Shown here: positions 7,443-13,851 of the stretch, in pieces
How the letters are laid out: each line of letters opens with the position of its first letter
Numbering within the stretch: position 1 is the first letter of the stretch
NCBI GenBank assembly: GCA_937899715.1
Contig: CALCNX010000027.1
Coordinates: 1 to 15,810, forward strand
Direction of reading: 5' to 3'
DNA length: 15,810 nt
From: an uncultured bacterium
GTDB taxonomy: Bacteria > Bacteroidota > Ignavibacteria > Kapaibacteriales > UBA4661
The notes under the pieces: generated by a model
Seen by the model: the letters and a program-made list of their open reading frames with translations, nothing else
Database searches by the model: none
What the model was told of the DNA's origin: nothing
Translations under genes and position numbers: made by a program

Positions 7443-8030
7443 TTAGTGCACTCCTTTTTTTAGCGCAGCTCTTTTTCTAATTCTGCTGAGGGATTCCGGT
7501 GTTACGCCGAGATAGCTTGCCAGTTGGTGCTGCGGTACACGCTGCACAAGTTCTGGTCTGGTTGTCAGCAGGTTTACATATCGTTCTTCAGGCGAAGAGG
7601 TAATGAATCGGGCGAGCGCTTCTTGCGTTCTGCCGAAATCTTGCTCCATCATGGCACGGGTAATTGCCTGTAACTTCGGGAACTGCTCGTACATTGCTTG
7701 TTCTATTTGGAAGTCGCCGACAATTAACGTGCAATCCTCAACACACGACAAATAGTGATTGGATGGCATTCGCGCGGTATAGTTTGCAAAGGAGACAACC
7801 GATTGTTCCTCTGTGAAAAAAGCGGTTGTTTTTTCTTCCCCGTCCACGAGGTAGTATTGCCGAACACAGCCCTTCAGCACGAAATAACATTTGTCGTGGA
7901 TTTCACCCTCCTTGAGCAGAATCGTTCCCTTGCTGAACGTGCGAACCGTGATTTTCTCAGCGATTGCTTTTGTTTCTTCTTCGTTCAAAGATGGAAATTG
8001 GGCAATGTATTCGACGAGTTTATTGTTCAT
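7443..8030 (-). CDS. Crp/Fnr family transcriptional regulator (copy 2)
   Basis: A 195-residue regulator with an N-terminal cyclic-nucleotide-binding-like roll (about 25-115; ILLKEGEIHDKCYFVLKG is the recognisable turn and strand pair). The C-terminal helix-turn-helix is at 166-187 (HQLASYLGVTPESLSRIRKR). As in the other copies there is no GE...RxA cAMP cassette (EEQSVVSFANY occupies that place). Its start codon overlaps the end of the DUF998 gene by 11 bp, so it is the second gene of a DUF998-Crp operon and probably translationally coupled. Being co-transcribed with a membrane protein and convergent with another, it may control one or both; this is not demonstrated. Confidence 0.9.
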   Translation of the reverse strand: MNNKLVEYIAQFPSLNEEETKAIAEKITVRTFSKGTILLKEGEIHDKCYFVLKGCVRQYYLVDGEEKTTAFFTEEQSVVSFANYTARMPSNHYLSCVEDCTLIVGDFQIEQAMYEQFPKLQAITRAMMEQDFGRTQEALARFITSSPEERYVNLLTTRPELVQRVPQHQLASYLGVTPESLSRIRKRAALKKGVH

Positions 8031-8670
8031 GGCTTTGCAGACGATTGGTGAGGCGGGCTAGAACCAAGAGCCATAGTGTATAGGCTACTGCCAAAAATCT
8101 ATTAGGATAGCCAATCCATACACTTGCATTATATTCGCGCCCGTTTGGCTTGAAAATAATAGTTGCTCCCAAAAAAGAGAGAAACCCAAGCCAAACCAAC
8201 ACTGTAAACCATAGCAAGGTGCTCCCGTAAGGCTTAAATATGTGGTTATGCCAAAGGCTTCGTGCAATGAGTGTAGAGGCTATCGGAAAAGTAAAAATCA
8301 TTATTGCGCCGCAAATCGCATGAACCATATCGCCATTGCTGCGCACGGTCTGAGTAATCGGACTTGTCGTGAAAATTCCCGCTCCCATCACAGCGAACGA
8401 AATAACGACCAGCCACCATTTACCAATGAATCCGCCATGCGTAGGAAGCGAGTGCCAAAGCGCGACAGTAAGTGCTAGGAAACCTCCGCCCCAGCAAAAG
8501 AAAGCAAGCGCCATGAGAAAACCGTATTTACCAATCGCGTATTCGCTTATCATGCGCCATGATGGGTCAAACTCCGGTTCGAGAAAATGCAACGATGCCA
8601 GCAGAACGAGAAACGCAATGCCGAAGCCAAAGGCAAGCCTTGTGGCTACTGAGGGTGTCGTTTTTTCCAT
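8020..8670 (-). CDS. DUF998 family integral membrane protein
   Basis: A 216-residue hydrophobic protein with about six membrane segments. It carries the DUF998 pattern: a first helix (RLAFGFGIAFLVLLASLHF), then PEFDPSWRMISEYAIGKYGFLM, a helix with CWGGGFLALTVALW, a loop with ITQTVRSNGDMVHAICGAIMI, and a final Y-P-N-R-F-L-A helix. The S-E-Y-A-x-G-x-x-G-x-L-M stretch after the first helix is characteristic. The family's function is unknown. I chose ATG 8670 (MEKTTPSVATRL), although the frame stays open to 8772, because the extra segment would add a poorly conserved stretch and overlap a candidate promoter box at 8770-8777. The gene precedes the Crp/Fnr regulator, with 11 bp overlap. Confidence 0.8.
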   Translation of the reverse strand: MEKTTPSVATRLAFGFGIAFLVLLASLHFLEPEFDPSWRMISEYAIGKYGFLMALAFFCWGGGFLALTVALWHSLPTHGGFIGKWWLVVISFAVMGAGIFTTSPITQTVRSNGDMVHAICGAIMIFTFPIASTLIARSLWHNHIFKPYGSTLLWFTVLVWLGFLSFLGATIIFKPNGREYNASVWIGYPNRFLAVAYTLWLLVLARLTNRLQSHEQ

Positions 8671-8769
8671 GATACAAGAGTCTTTCGTTGGTCGTAAAAT
8701 TCTTTGTGAAATTCGCTGTAAAATAATAAAAAACACCGTCGCAGCTACATAAAAGCAGTACTGCGGGAG

Positions 8770-8777
8770 CAAAATTA
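8770..8777 (-). promoter_or_regulatory. Candidate -7 promoter box (TAATTTTG) for the DUF998-Crp operon
   Basis: On the minus strand TAATTTTG matches TAnnTTTG exactly, about 100 bases upstream of the ATG at 8670, in the gap between the LytTR regulator gene and the DUF998 gene. No clear -33 TTG at the expected distance. Confidence 0.3.
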
Positions 8778-8815
8778 TCGCGACTCAAAGCGTTAAGCAT
8801 AGCGTACTTGCTGGA

Positions 8816-9562
8816 CTAAAGTACCTCCACCACATTCCCCTTAAAATTCCTCCCAATCGGAATCGTCATCCCCTGAATCTCTAGTGTGGATGCGGTGTAG
8901 GAGTCTATCTTTCTCACTGCCACAATAAACGAGCGGTGAACGCGCACAAATTCTTCCGAGGGCAGCATGAGTTCCAATGCGTTCATGCTTTGCTTAGTGA
9001 TAAGTGCTTGTGTGCCACCCTGCGGAGTAGCCGTGATAATGCGCACATAATCCTTCAGACTCTCGACCATACAAATATCCCGCACGAAGACTTTGACCAT
9101 TTTGCGGTCAACACGGAAATACAAAAAACGCTCATCAGTGCTTGGCGTGGAAGGCGCATTGTTGCTTGGCTTGCCAAAGGGAGCGATTTCGGGCAACTGC
9201 AAGCGTCGCCCGGCTTTTTGTACGGCACGTAAAAAATGTTGAAAGGAAATTGGCTTCAGAAGGTAATCCACCACATCCAATTCATAGCCCTGCAAGGCAT
9301 ATTCTTGATAGGCAGTAGTGAGAATTGTCAAGGGAGGTTTTTCCAGAGACCGCAAAAAATCAAGTCCCGTCAGGCGAGGCATTGTTATATCCAGAAATAT
9401 CACTTCGACTGGTGTCCCCGCCAGCGCTTCACGTTGCATCACCTCGAAGGCGTGAATAGCGCTTGGGCACGAATCCACAAGGCGCAGCATTGGCAGCGCG
9501 GCAACGTGCCGTCCAAGCACTTCCAGTGCACGGGGTTCATCATCAATGAGCAGACAACGCAT
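8816..9562 (-). CDS. LytTR-type response regulator
   Basis: A 248-residue two-component response regulator. The receiver domain (about 1-120) has the acidic pair Asp7/Asp8 (LIDDEP), the phosphoacceptor Asp58 (VIFLDITMP), Thr82/83 (ILTTAY) and Lys103 in LLKPI. A linker precedes a LytTR DNA-binding domain (about 145-246), with FLYFRVDRKMVKVF at its start, then VESLKDYVRIIT, FVRVHRSFIVAVRKID and IPIGRNFKGNVVEVL. LytTR domains bind DNA through beta strands and often control envelope, adhesion or extracellular polymer genes. The gene starts 20 bp inside the 3' end of the cognate kinase gene, which implies translational coupling. Its targets are not visible here. Confidence 0.93.
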   Translation of the reverse strand: MRCLLIDDEPRALEVLGRHVAALPMLRLVDSCPSAIHAFEVMQREALAGTPVEVIFLDITMPRLTGLDFLRSLEKPPLTILTTAYQEYALQGYELDVVDYLLKPISFQHFLRAVQKAGRRLQLPEIAPFGKPSNNAPSTPSTDERFLYFRVDRKMVKVFVRDICMVESLKDYVRIITATPQGGTQALITKQSMNALELMLPSEEFVRVHRSFIVAVRKIDSYTASTLEIQGMTIPIGRNFKGNVVEVL

Positions 9563-10754
9563 AGTGCTCTTCGTTTTGTGTAACCTGATTTATTGGTGCA
9601 TTCGCTAACGCACTGATTGACGTATTGATTGCCACAGCTTCCAATTCCAGTGTAAGCGCAACGACAAACGTTTCGCCTTCATCGTTAATGCGAAGTGAAA
9701 AACGGTCGCCGTAGAGCAGTTCGAGGCGTTTGCGCACATTTGCCAGACCCAGACCGCTTGCTATTGCTTGTGCTGTCGGCGCTGCGCTTTCGTGAAAACA
9801 CTCTTGTTTGCTATTGACAATACGAAATGTCAGAATATTCGATTTTACGCTCGTCTCAAGGCTTATCCATGCTGTATCGCTTGTTGTGCTTACGCCGTGT
9901 TTGAACGCATTTTCCACAAAGGGCAACAGAACAAACGGCGCAATCGTCAATTCCGCCGAATCTGCATTATTCCACGCCAGCGAAATTTCCACACGAGAGC
10001 CAAAGCGTAAGCGTTCCAGTTCGATATAATTGCTGATAAGGTCAAGTTCGGCGCGAAGCGGAATTCGCGGCTGCGCACCGTCGTAGAGCATCGTCCGCAG
10101 CATATCCGAAAGACGCAAAACGGCTTCCGGTGCGTCCGGCGATGCCTGAAGCGTGAGCGCATAGAGGCTGTTCAGCGTATTGAAGAGAAAATGCGGATGA
10201 ATTTGCGCTTTTAGGCTTGATAATTCTGCTTCGAGATTTTTTTGTGTCAGCACTTGATTATCGCGCTGCTTTTCGTACCAGAGTTTGAGGAGTTTTAAGC
10301 CGACCGCAAAGCCTAAGATTGCGCTTCCGCCACTCAACGAGGTCATAAGGGACGAATAAAACGTGTTCCACACGCGAGGAAATCCTAAGACCGAACGAAT
10401 CGGAACAACGGCAATTTCCGTGATACCCAAAGCCATTACACTAACCACAGCGTAGAGAACAAGCGTTCCCGTGACGGCATATCCAAATTTTTTCTGTAAT
10501 GTAAACCGCAGAATAATCACATACAGCAGGGTGTAGGTGAGCGATATTTGGCATGGTAAATAAATAATTTTTTCAACAAATGCCAAGACAATGTAAGCAT
10601 TGATACCACCGATGGTGCGCGTGGTTTCATTTGCCATTTTGAGCGAGTGTGTCCATGTCAAAAAACTTATCCACGCTGCCCAGAACAAAATGTGGCGTAC
10701 TATGCGCCATGAGCGCAGATTCGAGAAAACGATATTGGTGAACAGTGTTTCCAT
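9543..10754 (-). CDS. LytS/YehU-type membrane sensor histidine kinase
   Basis: A 403-residue sensor kinase. The N-terminal ~160 residues hold about four membrane segments (near 20-36, 52-82, 92-115, 137-157) and no extracellular sensor domain of note. A short coiled linker (EKQRDNQVLTQKNLEAELSSLKAQ) leads into the His_kinase motif QIHPHFLFNTLNSLY with phosphoacceptor His188. The HATPase part shows the N-box LPFVENAFKHG (277-287) and the G-box GLGLANVRKRLELLYG (about 338-353). A tail of about 30 residues follows the ATPase fold and overlaps the response regulator start by 20 bp. It phosphorylates the LytTR regulator encoded next. The signal is unknown. The start at 10754 lacks a Shine-Dalgarno sequence. 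Confidence 0.93.
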   Translation of the reverse strand: METLFTNIVFSNLRSWRIVRHILFWAAWISFLTWTHSLKMANETTRTIGGINAYIVLAFVEKIIYLPCQISLTYTLLYVIILRFTLQKKFGYAVTGTLVLYAVVSVMALGITEIAVVPIRSVLGFPRVWNTFYSSLMTSLSGGSAILGFAVGLKLLKLWYEKQRDNQVLTQKNLEAELSSLKAQIHPHFLFNTLNSLYALTLQASPDAPEAVLRLSDMLRTMLYDGAQPRIPLRAELDLISNYIELERLRFGSRVEISLAWNNADSAELTIAPFVLLPFVENAFKHGVSTTSDTAWISLETSVKSNILTFRIVNSKQECFHESAAPTAQAIASGLGLANVRKRLELLYGDRFSLRINDEGETFVVALTLELEAVAINTSISALANAPINQVTQNEEHYALSAH

Positions 10755-10861
10755 GACGAAAATTACGGAATTTCCACGCTTCAGAATCTAAAAATCGCCC
10801 AACGACCGAAAAACGCAGATGAACGGATGAAACTTGCGCTCTAGTTGCGTGATGACGTGGA

Positions 10862-10894
10862 AATGCCCTGCAAACCTTGTATGTGCAGAGCATT
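10862..10894 (-). promoter_or_regulatory. Hairpin in the presumed 5' leader of the kinase-regulator operon
   Basis: AATGCCCTGCA (10862-10872) pairs with TGCAGAGCATT (10884-10894), 10 of 11 positions, around an 11-base loop. If transcription starts just downstream of the box at 10953-10960, this hairpin lies in the leader about 110 bases before the kinase start codon. No T-run follows on the minus strand, so it is not an ordinary terminator. Confidence 0.3.
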
Positions 10895-10952
10895 GGTGTA
10901 TTGTAGCCAGCCAAGCCAAAGAGGAGTTGGCGATAACGTTGCTAAAACGGTG

Positions 10953-10960
10953 CAAATCTA
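10953..10960 (-). promoter_or_regulatory. Candidate -7 promoter box (TAGATTTG) for the kinase-regulator operon
   Basis: TAGATTTG on the minus strand matches TAnnTTTG and is identical to the box at 12171-12178. A TTTG lies upstream but about 23 bases away rather than 19. It would give a leader of about 190 bases. Confidence 0.3.
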
Positions 10961-11104
10961 CCTTTTGCCTGTCGAAAGTATCTCAAACAGCCGTTGGCAA
11001 GAGACTTTCACGGGTATATCAATGTGAATATGTGTTTTGGTGGTTTGTGCAAAACAGAGGTCGGAAGGTTTGCTTTTGAACCACATTGTTCGCTTCTTTT
11101 TGAT

Positions 11105-12118
11105 TTATGCCGGAAGTAAGTGTGGGTGAGAACGCAAGTATTCAAGAGCATTTGCAACGGCTTCTTGTGGCGATGCAGGGCGAAAGTCCAAGTCCTGTAT
11201 GGCTTTGCGAATATCAAAATCTTGGCGCACGCCATAGAACATTTCAATGTCACTTGTTTTCATTAGTGGTGCGCTCTGGGTGAGTTTGCCTACGGTTTCC
11301 ATGAACCACGCCAGCGTCCACAGCGTCCAGCGCGGGGTTTTGATGGGCAGCTTCAGCCCCAACACGGGGGATAGGGATTGAATGAGTTCGGTTGTCTCAC
11401 GTATGCTCATTCCCTTCGCGTTAGCGAGTGTGTAGCGCTCCCCGTTTCGCCCGTTCAATGCTGCTTGGTAACACGCCGCCGCCACGTCCTTCACATCCAC
11501 CCAATTCAGGTAAATACTCGTTTCTATCGGCACTTTCTTTTGGTAAATTGTTGCCAGAAGGCGGTAGGACTCGTTTAATCCAAAATTTTCCCCACCAATC
11601 ATCGCCGATGGCAGAACGCTGACCAATTCGATGCCGTACTTTTGTGCCAGTTCAAAAGCGAGAAGTTCTGAATCATTTTTGGAATTGTAGTACACATTGC
11701 GGCGGTCAGGATTGAAGCCGTTTGCCTCGCATATCGGCGTTTGGCGGTGATTCAGCGCGGCAATGGACGAAACATAGACTATTTTTTGCACACCCGCTTC
11801 GGAAGCGGCTTCCAGTGTGTTGCGCGTGCCGTTCATATTTACGTCGTAGATTTCCTTGTGCTCGTTTTTTGCCCAAAGTTTGAAGGATGCGCCGACTGCA
11901 TAAAGCGTTTGAACACCGTTCATTGCACGGAGAAGTGAGGCTTTGTTTGTGATATCAGCCTGCACAACTTCGCAGTCCAAACCGTGAAATGGAGTGATAT
12001 TACTAAGATTTCGCACCGAAGCACGAGTATTCACACCATTTTGCAGCAGATGGCGTACGAGATTATTACCCAGATGCCCGTTTGCGCCCGTTACGAGCGC
12101 GAGTGGTGATTGTGTCAT
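11105..12118 (-). CDS. Extended-SDR NAD-dependent epimerase/reductase (dihydroflavonol reductase/HpnA-like)
   Basis: A 337-residue extended short-chain dehydrogenase. It has the Rossmann motif TGANGHLG (10-17), the strand VVQADITN, the segment YDVNMNGTRNTLEAASEAGVQKIVYVSSIAAL with Ser117/118, and the catalytic Tyr143/Lys147 in VYYNSK. The FKLWAKNEHKEIYDVNMNGT stretch resembles dihydroflavonol-4-reductase-like and hopanoid-associated HpnA-type sugar epimerases. The exact substrate (a nucleotide sugar or a ketone) cannot be decided. I chose the ATG at 12118 because the Rossmann strand starts six residues later. An upstream ATG at 12157 would add 13 unconserved residues and sit almost on the expected transcription start. 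The gene stands alone, downstream of a palindromic repeat and the third Crp/Fnr gene. Confidence 0.88.
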   Translation of the reverse strand: MTQSPLALVTGANGHLGNNLVRHLLQNGVNTRASVRNLSNITPFHGLDCEVVQADITNKASLLRAMNGVQTLYAVGASFKLWAKNEHKEIYDVNMNGTRNTLEAASEAGVQKIVYVSSIAALNHRQTPICEANGFNPDRRNVYYNSKNDSELLAFELAQKYGIELVSVLPSAMIGGENFGLNESYRLLATIYQKKVPIETSIYLNWVDVKDVAAACYQAALNGRNGERYTLANAKGMSIRETTELIQSLSPVLGLKLPIKTPRWTLWTLAWFMETVGKLTQSAPLMKTSDIEMFYGVRQDFDIRKAIQDLDFRPASPQEAVANALEYLRSHPHLLPA

Positions 12119-12170
12119 TGCGTTGTCTTTCGAGAGATGAAAAAGAAGTGAGTTCATTGAGAATGATGCA

Positions 12171-12178
12171 CAAATCTA
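12171..12178 (-). promoter_or_regulatory. Candidate -7 promoter box (TAGATTTG) for the epimerase/reductase gene
   Basis: On the minus strand TAGATTTG matches TAnnTTTG, 52 bases upstream of the ATG at 12118. It leaves a leader of ~45 bases and argues against the alternative start at 12157. The same octamer occurs upstream of the sensor kinase. Confidence 0.35.
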
Positions 12179-12210
12179 CGGCTCTCAAAAAAAGCAGCTC
12201 TTGACAAATG

Positions 12211-12357
12211 TTAGAAAGTGTCTGAAAATTGTGCTTCCCTCATCCCAGCCTTCTCCTAGAGGGAGAAGGAGCAAGAAACGAAGCCATTTTCTGAAGTCCT
12301 CTCCCTCTGGGAGAGGGTTGGGTGAGGGCTTAAAACATATTTTCAGACATTTTCTTA
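12211..12357. repeat. Palindromic intergenic repeat element with 19-bp imperfect inverted ends (MITE-like)
   Basis: The ends, 12211-12229 and 12339-12357, are inverted copies matching at 17 of 19 positions around GTCTGAAAAT. Inside, each arm holds its own hairpin: CCTTCTCC/GGAGAAGG (12249-12256 with 12262-12269) and CCTCTCCC/GGGAGAGG (12298-12305 with 12309-12316). Larger CCCTCA...TGAGGG stretches pair arm with arm. The 147-bp unit has no coding capacity beyond spurious frames whose translation contains the PSPNPLPEGE-type string known from such repeats in many bacterial genomes. I see no target-site duplication. It sits between the third Crp/Fnr gene and the epimerase gene promoter. Confidence 0.75.
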
Positions 12358-12401
12358 GGAAAATCGTGGGGAATAAAGGGAAGGCGGCGTAGGCAGAGAT
12401 T

Positions 12402-12977
12402 TTATGCAAGAATTTTCCGCCGAATACGGCTTAAACTCTCTGGTTTCATGCCCAAAAAAGAAGCGATGTATTGAATGGGAACATTATGCACAATGTCGGG
12501 CTGTTTGGCGATGAGCTTCCGATAACGTTCCTCTGCAGTGAGAGTAGCAAGATCGTTGGCGCGTTGTTCGTTGTAGGCAAGGGATTCTTGAAAAACATTG
12601 ATGCTGACTGCTTTGAGTGCGGCACTTTGCTCGAAAAGTGCGTCAAGATGCGGCTTGGTGATGCGCAGTAAAGCTGATTCGGTAACGCACTCCACATATT
12701 CTTTTGCTTCAGTTTGGTGCAAAAAACTGAAGTACGAGGTGATGAATCCGGGCGGGCAGTTGATGTGGGTGGTAACTTCGTTGCCGATATCGTCGTAGTA
12801 AAACAGCCGCACATAACCCGAAAGCACAAAGTAGAGATATTTCGGCACGATGCCCGCTTCTTCGATAACGCGGTTTTTGGGGTACAGCACTGGCTCGAAA
12901 TAGGTGGTGCAGAGCGTAGTGTCTGCATTGGTCAGAGGAGCGATGTTTTTGAGGAGGCGAAGAAATTGGTCGTGCAT
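12402..12977 (-). CDS. Crp/Fnr family transcriptional regulator (copy 3)
   Basis: A 191-residue regulator with a beta-roll sensor domain (about 25-110; KNRVIEEAGIVPKYLYFVLSGYVRLFY is the core turn) and a helix-turn-helix at 166-188 (IQYIASFLGMKPESLSRIRRK). It ends three residues after the recognition helix. The segment where cAMP would bind reads CPPGFITSYFSFLHQ, without GE...RxA. I chose ATG 12977 (MHDQFLRLL), which gives the family's usual length; the open frame upstream to 13100 adds 41 residues with no family character. The gene is divergent from the Uma2 gene across a 268-bp gap with direct and inverted repeats, and is upstream of the epimerase on the same strand, separated by the palindromic element. 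Confidence 0.9.
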   Translation of the reverse strand: MHDQFLRLLKNIAPLTNADTTLCTTYFEPVLYPKNRVIEEAGIVPKYLYFVLSGYVRLFYYDDIGNEVTTHINCPPGFITSYFSFLHQTEAKEYVECVTESALLRITKPHLDALFEQSAALKAVSINVFQESLAYNEQRANDLATLTAEERYRKLIAKQPDIVHNVPIQYIASFLGMKPESLSRIRRKILA

Positions 12978-12995
12978 AGCCAAAGGAGAATGTTT

Positions 12996-13069
12996 GCTGA
13001 ACAATGTATTACAGCGAAAAAATACAGAATTTTGCCTTGCGCAAGTAAAAAAATCGCTGAACAATTTAT
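12996..13069 (-). repeat. Pair of direct repeats upstream of Crp/Fnr copy 3
   Basis: GCTGAACAATGTAT (12996-13009) and GCTGAACAATTTAT (13056-13069) match at 13 of 14 positions, 60 bases apart, just upstream of the regulator start. A perfect 10-bp palindrome CTTGCGCAAG (13036-13045) lies between them. The layout suggests operator sites, possibly for autoregulation; no experimental consensus is known to me for this subfamily. Confidence 0.35.
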
Positions 13070-13159
13070 CAGTACATGGGGAAGAAAGAGTCGGCATCAC
13101 GCTCTTCTCTATGCAAGAGGTTTTCGGCTACATTTCTTCGTCATAATGCTATAACGCTC

Positions 13160-13239
13160 TTCAAACCTTGAACTTGCGCGGCGCTTTTGTATTTGAAATG
13201 TGGCAAAAAAGATGCAATTTGAACGGCGCATTTGTTCAA
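13160..13239 (+). promoter_or_regulatory. Inverted repeats in the Uma2 leader
   Basis: Two TTGAA-based inverted repeats precede the Uma2 start: TTCAA-ACC-TTGAA (13160-13172) and TTGAAC-N9-GTTCAA (13219-13239). The second ends six bases before ATG 13246, where it could bind a regulator or fold over the start site. The spacing is longer than the FNR consensus TTGAT-N4-ATCAA. Confidence 0.3.
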
Positions 13240-13245
13240 CATTTT

Positions 13246-13779
13246 ATGGAAGAAACCACTATGGACACCGCACCGGAACTTGAAGTAGAAGATGGTATTG
13301 CTACCGTACAAGACCTTTCGGAAATTTCAGAATACGAATTAGAACGAGGAAAACCCATGCCAAATGAAATACACGGTTCGGTACAAGCAAATTTGCTTGG
13401 TTTGTTCATTGCTCGATACAAAAAACAATTCCGTTTTATCTCAGAATTGACTATTGAAGTCGGTGAAAAAACCGCTGTCCCCGATATTAGTATCTATGCC
13501 AGATACGAGGTGCCTTGGCAAGAAAATGTTCCCGCCGCGAAAGCAGAGCCACCCCTTGTTGCCATCGAAATTATTTCTCCTTCGCAAACCTTCTCCGAGA
13601 TGCGAGACAAGGCTCGTCAATACTTTGCGCACGGCGTAAAATCGTGTTGGATTGTTCAACCCGAATTACAAACGATTTCTGTACTACATCCGGGCGTGAA
13701 GCCTCGCACATTCGACTCCGGCATGGTGGAAGATAGCATTGTGGGGATTTCAATTCCGGTAGAAGAAGTTTTTGAGTAA
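13246..13779 (+). CDS. Uma2 family (DUF820) putative nuclease-fold protein
   Basis: A 177-residue protein with the Uma2/DUF820 layout, a restriction-endonuclease-like (PD-(D/E)XK) fold. It has an N-terminal acidic segment leading to ELERGKPMPNEIHGSVQANLLGLF (the E...HG/Q..L.. helix), PDISIYAR with Asp80, VAIEIISPSQT with Glu108, then MRDKARQYFAHGVKSCWIVQPE with Lys122 in the family's D-K-x-x-x-Y-x-x-x-G-V arrangement. The possible metal-binding residues Asp80 and Glu108 and the Lys are present, so it is not obviously inactive. The family's physiological role is unproven. I chose ATG 13246; ATG 13261 is an alternative. The upstream in-frame stretch to 13168 is a short imperfect DNA repeat. It stands alone, divergent from Crp/Fnr copy 3. 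Confidence 0.85.
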   Translation: MEETTMDTAPELEVEDGIATVQDLSEISEYELERGKPMPNEIHGSVQANLLGLFIARYKKQFRFISELTIEVGEKTAVPDISIYARYEVPWQENVPAAKAEPPLVAIEIISPSQTFSEMRDKARQYFAHGVKSCWIVQPELQTISVLHPGVKPRTFDSGMVEDSIVGISIPVEEVFE

Positions 13780-13798
13780 ATTTTTCTGTGATGATGAT

Positions 13799-13841
13799 GC
13801 ACCAACGCCCTTCAAACCGTGTAGTTGAAGAGCGTTGGTGC
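13799..13841. terminator. Strong hairpin between convergent Uma2 and DUF4386-like genes
   Basis: Seventeen-base arms 13799-13815 and 13825-13841 pair at 16 of 17 positions around a 9-base loop (the arms begin GCACCAACGC and end GCGTTGGTGC). It lies exactly between the two stop codons. There is no T-run directly after the stem on either strand, so it may act as a 3'-end stabiliser or factor-assisted bidirectional terminator. Confidence 0.65.
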
Positions 13842-13851
13842 GAAAAGAACA

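Larger units (their letters stand above)
10755..11104 (-). other. Intergenic/leader region upstream of the sensor kinase, no gene seen
   Basis: This 350-base gap lies between the kinase start and the 3' end of the reductase gene (both minus strand). Short open frames occur on both strands but none looks like a protein. It holds a candidate -7 box at 10953-10960 and a hairpin at 10862-10894. It also has an imperfect inverted repeat with outer arms GTGGTT and AACCAC just before 11104, which might end the reductase transcript. Confidence 0.5.

Noticed and set aside
8369..8752. A 127-codon plus-strand open frame opposite DUF998
   Set aside because: No family features, and it overlaps the clear DUF998 membrane protein on the other strand.
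10834..11079. A small plus-strand gene in the kinase-reductase gap
   Set aside because: The 81-codon frame shows no motif, signal peptide or ribosome binding site and overlaps the presumed promoter region of the minus-strand operon.
12211..12357. CRISPR array or transposon with transposase
   Set aside because: There are only two inverted arms, no regular direct repeats with spacers and no transposase gene in the window.
12185..12409. Open frames on both strands across the palindromic repeat
   Set aside because: They are translations of the repeat itself (PSPNPLPEGE-type strings). Both strands are open only because the element is palindromic.
13246..13779. Uma2 as part of a restriction-modification or toxin-antitoxin system
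   Set aside because: No methyltransferase, antitoxin or partner gene is adjacent. The neighbouring Crp/Fnr gene is divergent and of an ordinary type.
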